A stretch of DNA of 64,000 nucleotides from Sphaerotilus sulfidivorans (lineage in GTDB: Bacteria > Pseudomonadota > Gammaproteobacteria > Burkholderiales > Burkholderiaceae_C). Position 1 is the first letter of the stretch; each line of letters begins with the position of its first letter. This document shows, one piece after another, positions 1 through 7,344 of the stretch. Position numbers and translations under genes: made by a program. The stretch spans positions 124,001 through 188,000 of the forward strand of contig NZ_JACCPY010000004.1 in the NCBI RefSeq assembly GCF_013426975.1, written 5' to 3'. The notes under the pieces were generated by a model. That model saw nothing but the letters and a program-made list of their open reading frames with translations. It searched no databases and was not told the DNA's origin.

Positions 1-1
1 C

Positions 2-118
2 ACCGAGCTCTACACCCGCTCGCCCGAGAAGATCGCCGAGACGCACGCCCGCTTCGCCGCGATCGACGAGGCGCTGCTGGCGCTGCTCGAGCGCTGGGAA
101 GATCTCGGCAGCCGCTGA
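2..118 (+). CDS. ABC-F family ATPase, C-terminal fragment
   Basis: Only the last 38 residues lie in the window; the 5' part is beyond the left edge. The reading frame TELYTRSPEKIAETHA...ERWEDLGSR resembles the short helical tail that ends Uup/ABC-F ATPases, where a linker with an LY..SPEK pattern leads into a helix ending in E(R/E)W.ELE. ABC-F proteins are soluble tandem ATPases that act on ribosomes or, for Uup, at branched DNA. No ATPase motif is visible in the fragment, so the family call rests on the tail alone. The gene converges on the leftward operon starting at 5.6 kb. Confidence 0.6.
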   Translation, partial: TELYTRSPEKIAETHARFAAIDEALLALLERWEDLGSR

Positions 119-131
119 GCGATCCGCTCGC

Positions 132-598
132 TCAGGCCGCCCGCGTGCTCGGGCGGCTGGCACCGGTCGGCGACGACAGCCGGCGGTGCCAGTGCACGAA
201 GGCGGTCGACAGCATCAGCGCCTCGCCGTCGGCGACATGGGCGTCGGCCTCGGCCACCGTGCGGCACAGATGGATCAGCTCGGTGCACAGCCCGGGATCG
301 TCGACCTCGTCGAGCAGGTCGCCGATCAGGCGCGGATCGATGCGGGCGGTGTCGTTCCAGACCATCGGGCATTGCACCAGCAGGTCTTCGCACAGTCCGT
401 GCAGTACCTCGCGGCAGGCTTCGGCGCTCAGGCCCAGACGGCAGGCGATGTCCTGGCGCTGCAGCGTGTCGATCTCGATCAGGCTGACACATGACCGTCG
501 GCGACCAGGGCCAGCGCGACGATGCGTGCGGCGGCCTCGGGGCTGTTGGCGGGATCGCCTGAAGGTGGTCGAGCAGCCGGTCGAGGCCGGGCCGGTGC
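132..598 (-). pseudogene. TerB-like hypothetical gene broken by two frameshifts
   Basis: No single frame covers this stretch, but three leftward frames join into one sensible protein: a GLDRLLDHLQA helix, then SPEAAARIVALALVADGHVS, then LIEIDTLQRQDIACRLGLSAE and on to the stop at 132. The joins need one missing base near 560 and two extra bases (a doubled TG) near 490. The repeated pattern ALVADGHVS... and ADAHVADGEALML resembles the acidic metal-binding loops of TerB-like helical domains; this assignment is weak. It directly follows the csoR stop, and no convincing start codon is left. Either a decaying gene or sequencing error; the intact reading would be about 150 residues. Confidence 0.5.
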
Positions 599-934
599 TC
601 AGCGCACCTTGCCGAGCAGGGTCTGCACGTCGCCGAGCATCGCCTCGAGCTTCGGCGCGTCCTCCTCGCTGAGGTGGAGCTGGGCGCGCATTTCCTGCTG
701 CATGAAGCACACCGTCATGCGCACATAGGCGCTGTCGAGGGCCTTGCGCACCGCGGCCATCTGGCTGGCGATGTCGAGGCAGGGCTCGCCGGCCTCGAGC
801 ATGCGCTGGATGCCGCGCAGCTGGCCCTCTGCGCGCTTGAGCCGGTTGAGGATGTCGGTGCGACTGGATTCGTCCTGGAGCTGGGCCATGTTGCAAGCCT
901 GGAAGGGATTGACCGGGGGTTTCGGGATGCGCAT
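599..934 (-). CDS. CsoR/RcnR/CstR-family (DUF156) transcriptional repressor
   Basis: A 111-residue all-helical repressor. The family signature RLKRAEGQLRGIQRML lies at 31-46, followed by EPCLDIASQMAAVRKAL. Family members are tetramers sensing Cu(I), Ni/Co, formaldehyde or, for CstR, persulfide, and they bind G/C-tract inverted repeats. The first ligand Cys (C52) is conserved. The positions equivalent to the CsoR His and second Cys (+25 and +29) hold Phe and Gln/Glu, and a Cys sits at +24 (C76) instead; C14 is an extra N-terminal Cys. The start has GGAG 8 bases upstream; Met16 is an alternative. Last intact gene of the leftward RND operon, which it probably autoregulates through the palindrome at 5653-5666. 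The inducer is unknown. Confidence 0.9.
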   Translation of the reverse strand: MRIPKPPVNPFQACNMAQLQDESSRTDILNRLKRAEGQLRGIQRMLEAGEPCLDIASQMAAVRKALDSAYVRMTVCFMQQEMRAQLHLSEEDAPKLEAMLGDVQTLLGKVR

Positions 935-996
935 TGTCCCTGCTCCGTGACAGATCGTGGTGGATTCCTTCGCTGCCCGTGAAACGGTTCCACCGC

Positions 997-1230
997 TCAG
1001 CGGCAGCAGCTGCCGCCGCTGCCCGTGTCATCGCGCACGCCGAGCTTGCGCAGGATCAGCCCGAGCGGGCAGAAGTTCGTGAAGCCGAACTGCAGCAGGT
1101 TGGCGCCGACGAAGGCGGTGAAGGCCAGCGCCCATTTGCTGACGAACAGCGGGCTGCCCTCGACGCCGAGCGCCAGCGAGATCAGGATGAAGCTGCCCGC
1201 GAAGATGCGGATCAGGCGGTCGACGGTCAT
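997..1230 (-). CDS. DUF2892 (YgaP-type) small inner-membrane protein
   Basis: 77 residues with two predicted membrane helices (about 7-24 and 32-50) and the DUF2892 hallmark NFCPLGLILRKLG near 53-65. In E. coli YgaP a similar membrane domain is fused to a rhodanese, and DUF2892 genes are common beside sulfur-handling genes. Besides the conserved Cys in the CPLG motif it ends in a Cys-Cys pair (GGSCCR). The ATG begins one base after the stop of the RND permease, with GGAG inside the permease end, so the two are translationally coupled. Role unknown; a membrane partner in sulfur or metal handling is inferred only from context. Confidence 0.85.
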   Translation of the reverse strand: MTVDRLIRIFAGSFILISLALGVEGSPLFVSKWALAFTAFVGANLLQFGFTNFCPLGLILRKLGVRDDTGSGGSCCR

Positions 1231-1231
1231 G

Positions 1232-4200
1232 TCAGGCTCCTTGGGGAAGGGTGGATGCAGTGGGTGCAGGAGGTGCAGGGAAGTCGGGGTGGTGCCGCCG
1301 GTAGACGGCGTAGTACAGCACCGGGATCACGACCAGCGTCAGCAGCGTCGAGACCAGGATGCCGAAGATCAGCGCGATGGCCAGACCGTTGAAGATCGGG
1401 TCGTCGAGGATGAAGAAGGCGCCGATCGTGGCCGCCAGCCCCGTCAGCACGATGGGCTGCGCGCGCACGGCGGCGGACTGCATCACCGCTTCCTTGAACG
1501 CCATGCCCTGCGCGACCTGCAGCTCGATGAAGTCCACCAGCAGGATGGAGTTGCGCACGATGATGCCGGCCAGCGCGATCATCCCGATCATCGAGGTGGC
1601 GGTGAACTGCGCACCCAGCAGCGCGTGGCCCGGCATCACGCCGATCATCGTCAGCGGGATCGGCGCCATGATGATCAGCGGCGTCAGGTAGTTGCGGAAC
1701 TGGGCGACTACCAGCAGGTAGATCAGGATCAGGCCGACGCCATAGGCCGCGCCCATGTCGCGGAAGGTCTCGAAGGTGATCTGCCACTCGCCGTCCCACT
1801 TGATCGCGTACTGGCGGTAGGGGTCGCTTGGCTGGCGGATCCAGAACTCGGCGATCTCGCCGGTGCCGGGCAGCGCGGCGTCCCCCAGCTTCGGGCGGAT
1901 CGCGAACAGGCCGTACAGCGGCGAGTCGAGCCGGCCGGCCATGTCGCCGAAGACGTAGCTCACGCCGTGCAGATCCTTGGTGAACAGCGGCTTGTCGATC
2001 ACGCCCTTTTCCACGCGCACCAGCTCCGACAGCGGCACGAGCTGGCCGTTGGCGGCGCGCAGCGGCAGGGCCAGCAGCGCGTCGAGCCCGACCTGCGCCT
2101 CGCGCGGCAGCTGCAGCCGCACCGGCACCGGGTACTTGCTCTGGCCGTCGTGCAGCCAGGCGGCGTCCAGGCCCGAGAGCGCGCCGTACACCGTCTGCGC
2201 CACCGCGGCCACCGGGATGCCGAGCGACTCGGCCCGCTGGCGCTGCACGCGAAGGAAGGCGCGCGGCGCGTCCTCCTTCAGCGAGGTCTCGATGCCGACG
2301 ATGTCGGGCGTGGCACGGAAGGCCGCGGCGATGCGCGCGGCGAGCTGCTGGCGGCCGGCCTCGTCGGGGCCGTAGACCTCGGCGACCAGCGGGCTCATCA
2401 CCGGCGGGCCCGGCGGCACCTCGACCACCTGGATGCGCGCGCCGTGCGCGGCGGCGATGCGCTCCAGGGCCGGTCGGTGGCGCTGCGCGATGGCGTGGCT
2501 CTTGTCGCTGCGGTGCTGCTTGTCGACCAGGTTGACCTGCAGGTCGCCCTGCTCGGCGTCGGCGCGCAGGTCGTACTGCCGCACCAGGCCGTTGAAGGTG
2601 ATCGGGCTGGCGGTGCCGGCGTAGCCCTGCAGGTTCTGCACCTCGGGCTGCTTCGCCAGCCAGGCGCCGAGGTCGTGCAGCGTCGCCGCGGTGTCCTCCA
2701 GCGCGCTGCCGGCCGGCATCTCGACGATGACCTGGTATTCCGACTTGTTGTCGAAGGGCAGCATCTTCAGCACGACCAGCTGCACCACCGCCAGCCCGAC
2801 GCTCAGGAACAGCGCGCCGAGAATGCCCGCCAGCAGCAGCCAGCGCTTCGCGGCGCTCTCCAGGAAGGGCGACAGCAGGCGCGTGAAGAGCGCCGGCAGC
2901 TTCGCTGCCATCCCGCTCGGCGCGGCGTGGCCGTCGCCGTGGCCCTGGGCGTGCGACTTCATCAGCCGGGCGGCCAGCCACGGCGTCACCGAGAACGCGA
3001 TCGCCAGCGAGATCGCCATGCCGAGGCTCGAGTTGATCGGGATCGGGCCCATGTACGGCCCCATCAGCCCGGAGACGAAGGCCATCGGCAGCAGCGCCGC
3101 GATCACCGTGAAGGTCGCCAGGATGGTCGGGCCGCCGACCTCGTCGACCGCGGCCGGAATGATCTCCAGCAGCGGCCTGTGCGGCTCGAGCTGCTGGTGG
3201 CGGTGGATGTTCTCGACCACCACGATCGCGTCGTCGACCAGGATGCCGATCGAGAAGATCAGCGCGAACAGCGAGACGCGGTTGAGCGTGAAGCCCCAGG
3301 CCCACGAGGCGAACAGCGTCGCCGTCAGCGTCAGGATCACCGCGGCGCCGACGATCACCGCTTCGCGCTGTCCGAGCGCGAAGCCGACCAGCAGGATCAC
3401 CGAGCCGGTCGCGAACGCGAGCTTCTGGATCAGCTTGTCGGCCTTCTCGGCGGCGGTCTGGCCGTAGTCGCGGGTGACCGTCATCTCGATGCCGGCCGGA
3501 ACCACGGTGCCGCGCAGCTCGTCGAGGCGGGCGCGCGCGGCCTGCGCGACGTCGACCGCGTTCTGGCCGGGCTTCTTCGTCACGGTGATCGTCACGGCCG
3601 GATGCACGCTGCCGGCGTCCGAGGCGGCGCCGGCCGGCGTGAACCAGACATGGCGCTGCGGCTGCGCGGCGCCGTCCTCGATCGTCGCGACCTCGCGCAG
3701 GTAGACCGGTCGGCCGGCATGCACGCCGACGACCAGGTCGCCGACCTCGTCGGCCGAGCGCAGGAATTCGCCGGTCTCGACCGACAGCATCTGCGCGCCG
3801 CCGTCCGGGGTGCGGTTCGCCTCGCGGTCGACCACCGTGCCGGCCGGCATCGCCAGGCTGGCGGCCTTCAGGGTCTGCTGCAGCCGCAGCAGGTCGACGC
3901 CGCGCTCGCGCAGCCGGCTCGGATCGAGGCCGACCTGCACGACACGGCCTGGGCCGCCGATCGTCTTCACCTCGCGGCTGCCGGGCACGCGCTTGAGCTC
4001 GACCTCGATCGAGCGCGCGACGCGCTCGACCTCCAGCGCCGAGGCCTCGTCGCGGCTCCACAGCGTCACGCCGAGCACCGGCACGTCGTCGATGCCCTTG
4101 GGACGCACGATCGGCGCCAGCGTGCCGAGACCGGACGGCAGCCAGTCCTGGTTGGCGTTGAGCACGTCGTACAGGCGCACCAGCGCCTCGGTGCGCGGCA

Positions 4201-4522
4201 CGCCGACCTGGAACTGCACCGTCAGCACCGCCACGCCGGGACGGCTGACCGAGTAGGTGTGCTCGATGCCGGCGATCTGCGAGAGCACCTGCTCGGCCGG
4301 CCGCGCGACCATGTTCTGCACGTCGGCGCTGCTGGCCCCGGGGAAGGGGATCAGCACATTGGCCATCGTGACGTTGATCTGAGGCTCTTCCTCGCGCGGC
4401 GTCACCAGCACCGCGAACAGGCCGAGCAGCAGCGCGACGATCGCCAGCAGCGGCGTGATCGCGTTGGCCTGGAAGAGGGCCGCCATGCGGCCGGCGATGC
4501 CGCGCTCGCCCGGGCCGCTCAC
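1232..4522 (-). CDS. RND-family efflux permease, inner-membrane subunit
   Basis: 1096 residues, the usual RND length. It starts with the N-terminal helix after MAALFQANAITPLL, has two large periplasmic loops and ends in the typical helix bundle. The TM4 motif GILVDDAIVVVENIHRH carries the paired Asp of proton-driven HAE-type pumps rather than the spaced D...D...E of heavy-metal (CzcA) pumps, so metal export should not be assumed. The GTG start overlaps the adaptor stop as GTGA. Substrate unknown. Linkage to a CsoR-type regulator and DUF2892, next to the sox cluster, suggests a sulfur-related or electrophile substrate (inference). Confidence 0.93.
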   Translation of the reverse strand: MSGPGERGIAGRMAALFQANAITPLLAIVALLLGLFAVLVTPREEEPQINVTMANVLIPFPGASSADVQNMVARPAEQVLSQIAGIEHTYSVSRPGVAVLTVQFQVGVPRTEALVRLYDVLNANQDWLPSGLGTLAPIVRPKGIDDVPVLGVTLWSRDEASALEVERVARSIEVELKRVPGSREVKTIGGPGRVVQVGLDPSRLRERGVDLLRLQQTLKAASLAMPAGTVVDREANRTPDGGAQMLSVETGEFLRSADEVGDLVVGVHAGRPVYLREVATIEDGAAQPQRHVWFTPAGAASDAGSVHPAVTITVTKKPGQNAVDVAQAARARLDELRGTVVPAGIEMTVTRDYGQTAAEKADKLIQKLAFATGSVILLVGFALGQREAVIVGAAVILTLTATLFASWAWGFTLNRVSLFALIFSIGILVDDAIVVVENIHRHQQLEPHRPLLEIIPAAVDEVGGPTILATFTVIAALLPMAFVSGLMGPYMGPIPINSSLGMAISLAIAFSVTPWLAARLMKSHAQGHGDGHAAPSGMAAKLPALFTRLLSPFLESAAKRWLLLAGILGALFLSVGLAVVQLVVLKMLPFDNKSEYQVIVEMPAGSALEDTAATLHDLGAWLAKQPEVQNLQGYAGTASPITFNGLVRQYDLRADAEQGDLQVNLVDKQHRSDKSHAIAQRHRPALERIAAAHGARIQVVEVPPGPPVMSPLVAEVYGPDEAGRQQLAARIAAAFRATPDIVGIETSLKEDAPRAFLRVQRQRAESLGIPVAAVAQTVYGALSGLDAAWLHDGQSKYPVPVRLQLPREAQVGLDALLALPLRAANGQLVPLSELVRVEKGVIDKPLFTKDLHGVSYVFGDMAGRLDSPLYGLFAIRPKLGDAALPGTGEIAEFWIRQPSDPYRQYAIKWDGEWQITFETFRDMGAAYGVGLILIYLLVVAQFRNYLTPLIIMAPIPLTMIGVMPGHALLGAQFTATSMIGMIALAGIIVRNSILLVDFIELQVAQGMAFKEAVMQSAAVRAQPIVLTGLAATIGAFFILDDPIFNGLAIALIFGILVSTLLTLVVIPVLYYAVYRRHHPDFPAPPAPTASTLPQGA

Positions 4523-5616
4523 GGACGGGCTCCCGCCAGGCCGGCGCGCACCGCATCGGCGGCAATGCGCTCGCCGGTCTTCAGTCCGGCGAGCACCTCG
4601 GTGCTGCCGCCGTGGCTGGCGCCGGCGCGCACCTGGCGCAGCACGAAGCCGTTCTCGCGCACGACATAGACGGCGGTCAGCTCGCCGCGGCGCAGCAGCG
4701 CCGCCGCCGGCACCGTCGGCACGCTGCGCGCGCCCGTCGGCGCGAGCGCGGCGCCGGTGAAGTGCACCCGCACCGTGCGGCCGGGGCGCAGGTCGGCGGC
4801 GTCGCCGGGCGCCAGGTCCAGCCGCCACTCGACGGTCTGCGCGACCGGATCGGCGCCAGGCAGCTCGGTGCGACGCACCGGCGCGATGCGCCGGCCGTCG
4901 GGCAGCTCGATCTCGACCTGGCGTGCCGCGCGCGCCGGGGCCGCCTGCGAGGCCGGCACCTGCACGGTGGCGCGCAGCGCGCCCGGCGCGTAGAGGGTAA
5001 GCACAGGCCGGCCCGGTGCGGCCAGGTCGCCGGCGTCGATGTGGGTGGCCAGCACCACGCCGTCGAAGGGCGCGGCGATGCTGGTGAAGTCCTGGCCGAG
5101 CGTGGCCTGGCGGCGTCCGGCGCGTGCCTGCGCCAGCCCGGCCTCGGCGGCACGGAACTGGTTCTCGGCCGCATCGAGCGCGGCCTGGCTGATGTAGCCC
5201 TGCGCGCGCAGCTCGCGGGTGCGCTCGAGCTGGGTGCGGGCGTTGCGCAGGTTCGCGTCGGCCTGCACCACGCCGGCCTCGCTCTGCGCGACGCCGGCCT
5301 CGGCGCTGCGTGCGTCGATGCGCGCGATCACCTGTCCGGCGCGCACCCGGTCGCCGGCGCGCACCGTCAGCTCCCGCACGCTGCCGGCGGCCTGCGCGGC
5401 GAGCACCGCCTGGCGCTGCGGCTCGAGCGTGCCGTCGAGCGAGAGGCTGGCGGCATCGCGGCTGGCCTGCACCGTCAGCGTTGGCACCTGGATCGCGGCA
5501 GGTTCGGTGGCGTGTGCGGGTGCGGCGGCCAGCAGCGCACCGATCAGGCTGATCAGGCCGGCAGCAGGCATCCGGATGCGAGCGGGGCGCAGGCGGGTGA
5601 AAACGGGAGATCGCAT
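4519..5616 (-). CDS. RND periplasmic adaptor (membrane fusion protein)
   Basis: 365 residues from the ATG at 5616, which has AGGAG 9 bases upstream; longer readings from 5649 lack a good ribosome site and run towards the promoter. A signal peptide ends near AAAPAHA. Lipoyl half-motifs (AAGSVRELTVRAGDRVRAGQVIARID and SIAAPFDGVVLATHIDAGDLA) flank a coiled-coil hairpin of about 80 residues, followed by beta-barrel domains. Such adaptors couple an RND permease to an outer-membrane channel. No TolC gene follows; the TolC-like gene ending at 29967 belongs to another operon. First gene of the leftward operon. Confidence 0.92.
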   Translation of the reverse strand: MRSPVFTRLRPARIRMPAAGLISLIGALLAAAPAHATEPAAIQVPTLTVQASRDAASLSLDGTLEPQRQAVLAAQAAGSVRELTVRAGDRVRAGQVIARIDARSAEAGVAQSEAGVVQADANLRNARTQLERTRELRAQGYISQAALDAAENQFRAAEAGLAQARAGRRQATLGQDFTSIAAPFDGVVLATHIDAGDLAAPGRPVLTLYAPGALRATVQVPASQAAPARAARQVEIELPDGRRIAPVRRTELPGADPVAQTVEWRLDLAPGDAADLRPGRTVRVHFTGAALAPTGARSVPTVPAAALLRRGELTAVYVVRENGFVLRQVRAGASHGGSTEVLAGLKTGERIAADAVRAGLAGARP

Positions 5617-5648
5617 GATGAAGGGCTCCTGGACAGGCGAATGATACA

Positions 5649-5677
5649 CAAATACCCAATGGGGTATGTGAGGACAA
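5649..5677 (-). promoter_or_regulatory. Promoter of the RND/csoR operon with CsoR-type operator
   Basis: On the minus strand TTGTCC (5677-5672), a 17-base spacer and TATTTG (5654-5649) form a plausible sigma-70 promoter about 33 bases before the adaptor ATG. A 14-base palindrome TACCC-AATG-GGGTA (5653-5666) fills the spacer and overlaps the -10. TACCC...GGGTA is the form of CsoR/CstR-family operators. The same spaced palindrome recurs at 36195-36208. Confidence 0.6.
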
Positions 5678-5740
5678 AGTCATCTGGCAGGACCTCGGGT
5701 GAGCCCGCTTGCTCCGGCAGGCTGATCCGCATTAACATCA

Positions 5741-5760
5741 ATGAATGCTGATATTTGAAT
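5741..5760 (+). promoter_or_regulatory. Candidate ArsR-family operator (TGATAT motif) before the SoxH-like gene
   Basis: ATGAATGCTGATATTTGAAT lies 22 bases before the ATG at 5782. It matches the site at 18066-18085 in the pattern TGAATNNTGATATTTNNAT. It is AT-rich in a GC-rich setting, as expected for a regulatory site. It also argues against a TTG start at 5755, which would fall inside the motif. Confidence 0.45.
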
Positions 5761-5781
5761 TTGAGTGCGGAGCCCCTGGTC

Positions 5782-6810
5782 ATGCCTGATCCCTCGCGCC
5801 GTCGGCTGTTGCGCGGCCTGTCGGCCGGACTGGGGCTGAGCGCACTGGGGGCCGGGCTGTCCCTGGCGCCCGGCACCCGGCTGCTGGCGGCGCAGGCCGG
5901 CGATTTCATCATCGGCCCGCCGGTGCCCGACGTGGCGCCGCGCCAGCTCTCCGAGCATGTCTGGCTGATCCATGCCGAGGACGGCTTCCCGACGCCCGAG
6001 AACCGCGGCCTGATGGCCAGCATCACCTTCGTCGTCACTTCGGCCGGCGTGGTGGTGCTCGATCCGGGCTGCTCGCTGCAGATCGGGCGCATGGCCATCC
6101 GCATGATCCGGCGTGTCACCGAGCGGCCGGTCGTCGCCGTCTTCAACAGCCACTATCACGGCGACCACTGGCTGGCCAACCACGCCTTCGTCGAGGCTTT
6201 CGGCGCCGACCTGCCGATCCATGCGCTGGAGCACACCATCGCGCAGATCCGCGGGGTCGAGGGCAGCATGTGGCGCACGATGATGGAGCGCTGGACAAAC
6301 CAGGCGACCGCGGGCACCGAGGTGGTGGCGCCGAACCGGACGGTGGTGCATGGTCAGCGGCTGCGCTTCGGCGATGTGACGCTGGCGCTGCATCATCACG
6401 GCACCGCGCACACGCCCTCCGACCTGAATGTCGAGGTCGTCGAGGACCGGGTGACCCATGTCGGCGACATCGCCATGGGCGATCGCATCGCCAACATCGA
6501 CGACGGCTCCTATCCCGGCACCTTCCGCTGCTATGCCGCGCTGCGTCGCGACGCCGGGCGCCAGCTCTGGCTGCCGGGGCATGGCCTGCCTTCTCATGAC
6601 CTGCTCGACCGCTATGAGCTTTTCCTGCGCGGCATCTGGGAGCCCTGCCTGCAGGCGGTGAAGGACGGTGCCGACGAGGCCGAAGCGCGCGCGCGCGTGC
6701 TGCGTGATCCGCGTGTGGCCGAGCGTGCCGCGACGATGGCCGGCTTCGCCGCCAACATCGGCAAGTACGTCAGCCTGGCCTATCTGGAAGCGGAAAAGGA
6801 AGCGTTCTGA
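5782..6810 (+). CDS. Periplasmic MBL-fold metallohydrolase, SoxH-like
   Basis: 342 residues. The N-terminus SRRRLLRGLSAGLGLS is a twin-arginine-like signal, so a folded, metallated enzyme is probably exported. The zinc motif HYHGDH (H124, H126, D128, H129) and later HHHGTAHTPSD, GDIAMGD and PGHGLPSHD segments are those of the metallo-beta-lactamase fold. Such proteins are encoded as SoxH in many sox clusters; their substrate is unsettled. The ATG at 5782 has GGAG 9 bases upstream. It stands alone between two AT-rich intergenic regions with candidate ArsR sites and ends 172 bases before the regulator gene. Confidence 0.85.
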   Translation: MPDPSRRRLLRGLSAGLGLSALGAGLSLAPGTRLLAAQAGDFIIGPPVPDVAPRQLSEHVWLIHAEDGFPTPENRGLMASITFVVTSAGVVVLDPGCSLQIGRMAIRMIRRVTERPVVAVFNSHYHGDHWLANHAFVEAFGADLPIHALEHTIAQIRGVEGSMWRTMMERWTNQATAGTEVVAPNRTVVHGQRLRFGDVTLALHHHGTAHTPSDLNVEVVEDRVTHVGDIAMGDRIANIDDGSYPGTFRCYAALRRDAGRQLWLPGHGLPSHDLLDRYELFLRGIWEPCLQAVKDGADEAEARARVLRDPRVAERAATMAGFAANIGKYVSLAYLEAEKEAF

Positions 6811-6849
6811 GCGGCGTCTTGCACGAAGCAGAGGAGTGGCTCTGACGCA

Positions 6850-6863
6850 TTGATCCAGATCAC
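6850..6863. promoter_or_regulatory. Possible FNR/ANR-type box
   Basis: TTGATCCAGATCAC matches the FNR/ANR consensus TTGAT-N4-ATCAA except at the last base. It sits in the 172-base gap before the arsR-sox operon. One site with one mismatch; redox control is only a suggestion. Confidence 0.3.
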
Positions 6864-6953
6864 GTGCGACAGCGTTGCCCGGGCCACGAAACATGCCCGG
6901 GTCGGTATTTACACCAAGACCCAAGTCGACCTCCGTCCATAACATCTGTTTTT

Positions 6954-6968
6954 GCTTATATCTAGATG
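6954..6968 (+). promoter_or_regulatory. Candidate ArsR-family operator before arsR-soxC
   Basis: GCTTATATCTAGATG lies 14 bases before the regulator ATG. It shares ATAT-TAGATGG with the site at 18074-18087. This placement fits autoregulation of the regulator and the sox operon behind it. Confidence 0.35.
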
Positions 6969-6982
6969 GAGTGGTGAGCAGC

Positions 6983-7315
6983 ATGGCCAACGCAGCGATG
7001 AGCGAATGTGACGGCGATCGCGTCTTCGAACTGGCGGCCGAGCTGTTCGGACTGCTGTCCGCGCCGGTGCGACTGCACATCGTCTGCGAACTGCTCGAGG
7101 GCGAGCAGAGCGCCGGTGGTCTGGCCGAGCGGGTCGGGGCTTCGGCGCCGAACCTGTCGCAGCACCTCGCGACGCTGTACCGCGGCGGGATCCTGGCGCG
7201 GCGCCGCGTGGGGTCGCAGGTCTGGTACCGGCTGGCCAGCCGACGCGCCGCGGTGCTGTGCCTGGCGATGCACGGCGGCGCATCGGACGCGCGCCCGGTC
7301 GCTGCAGGGGCGTGA
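6983..7315 (+). CDS. ArsR/SmtB-family regulator heading the sox operon (SoxR/SqrR-like)
   Basis: 110 residues. The winged-helix region LLSAPVRLHIVCELLEGEQ-LAERVGASAPNLSQHLATLYRGGILARRRVGSQVWYRL is complete. There is no ELCVCDL metal-binding motif. C35 lies where thiol-based sensors of the SqrR/BigR group carry their first redox Cys; a second, C93, lies 58 residues further on, closer than the 66 I recall for SqrR and BigR. A persulfide or thiol sensor controlling sox genes is therefore likely but not proven. The ATG at 6983 is preferred; GTG at 6974 is in frame. Only 29 bases separate it from soxC, so it is probably co-transcribed. Confidence 0.88.
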   Translation: MANAAMSECDGDRVFELAAELFGLLSAPVRLHIVCELLEGEQSAGGLAERVGASAPNLSQHLATLYRGGILARRRVGSQVWYRLASRRAAVLCLAMHGGASDARPVAAGA

Positions 7316-7344
7316 GAGAAGAATCCCGATAAGGAGTGAATCCA

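Noticed and set aside
1025-4669. Very long rightward open frame opposite the RND genes
   Set aside because: The composition is a run of Arg, His, Gln and Asp typical of the antisense of GC-rich coding DNA. The leftward frames encode clear RND proteins.
1232-5683. Single 1483-codon leftward frame spanning adaptor and permease
   Set aside because: The frame stays open by chance across the adaptor region, where a different frame gives the adaptor protein. The permease starts at the GTG at 4522.
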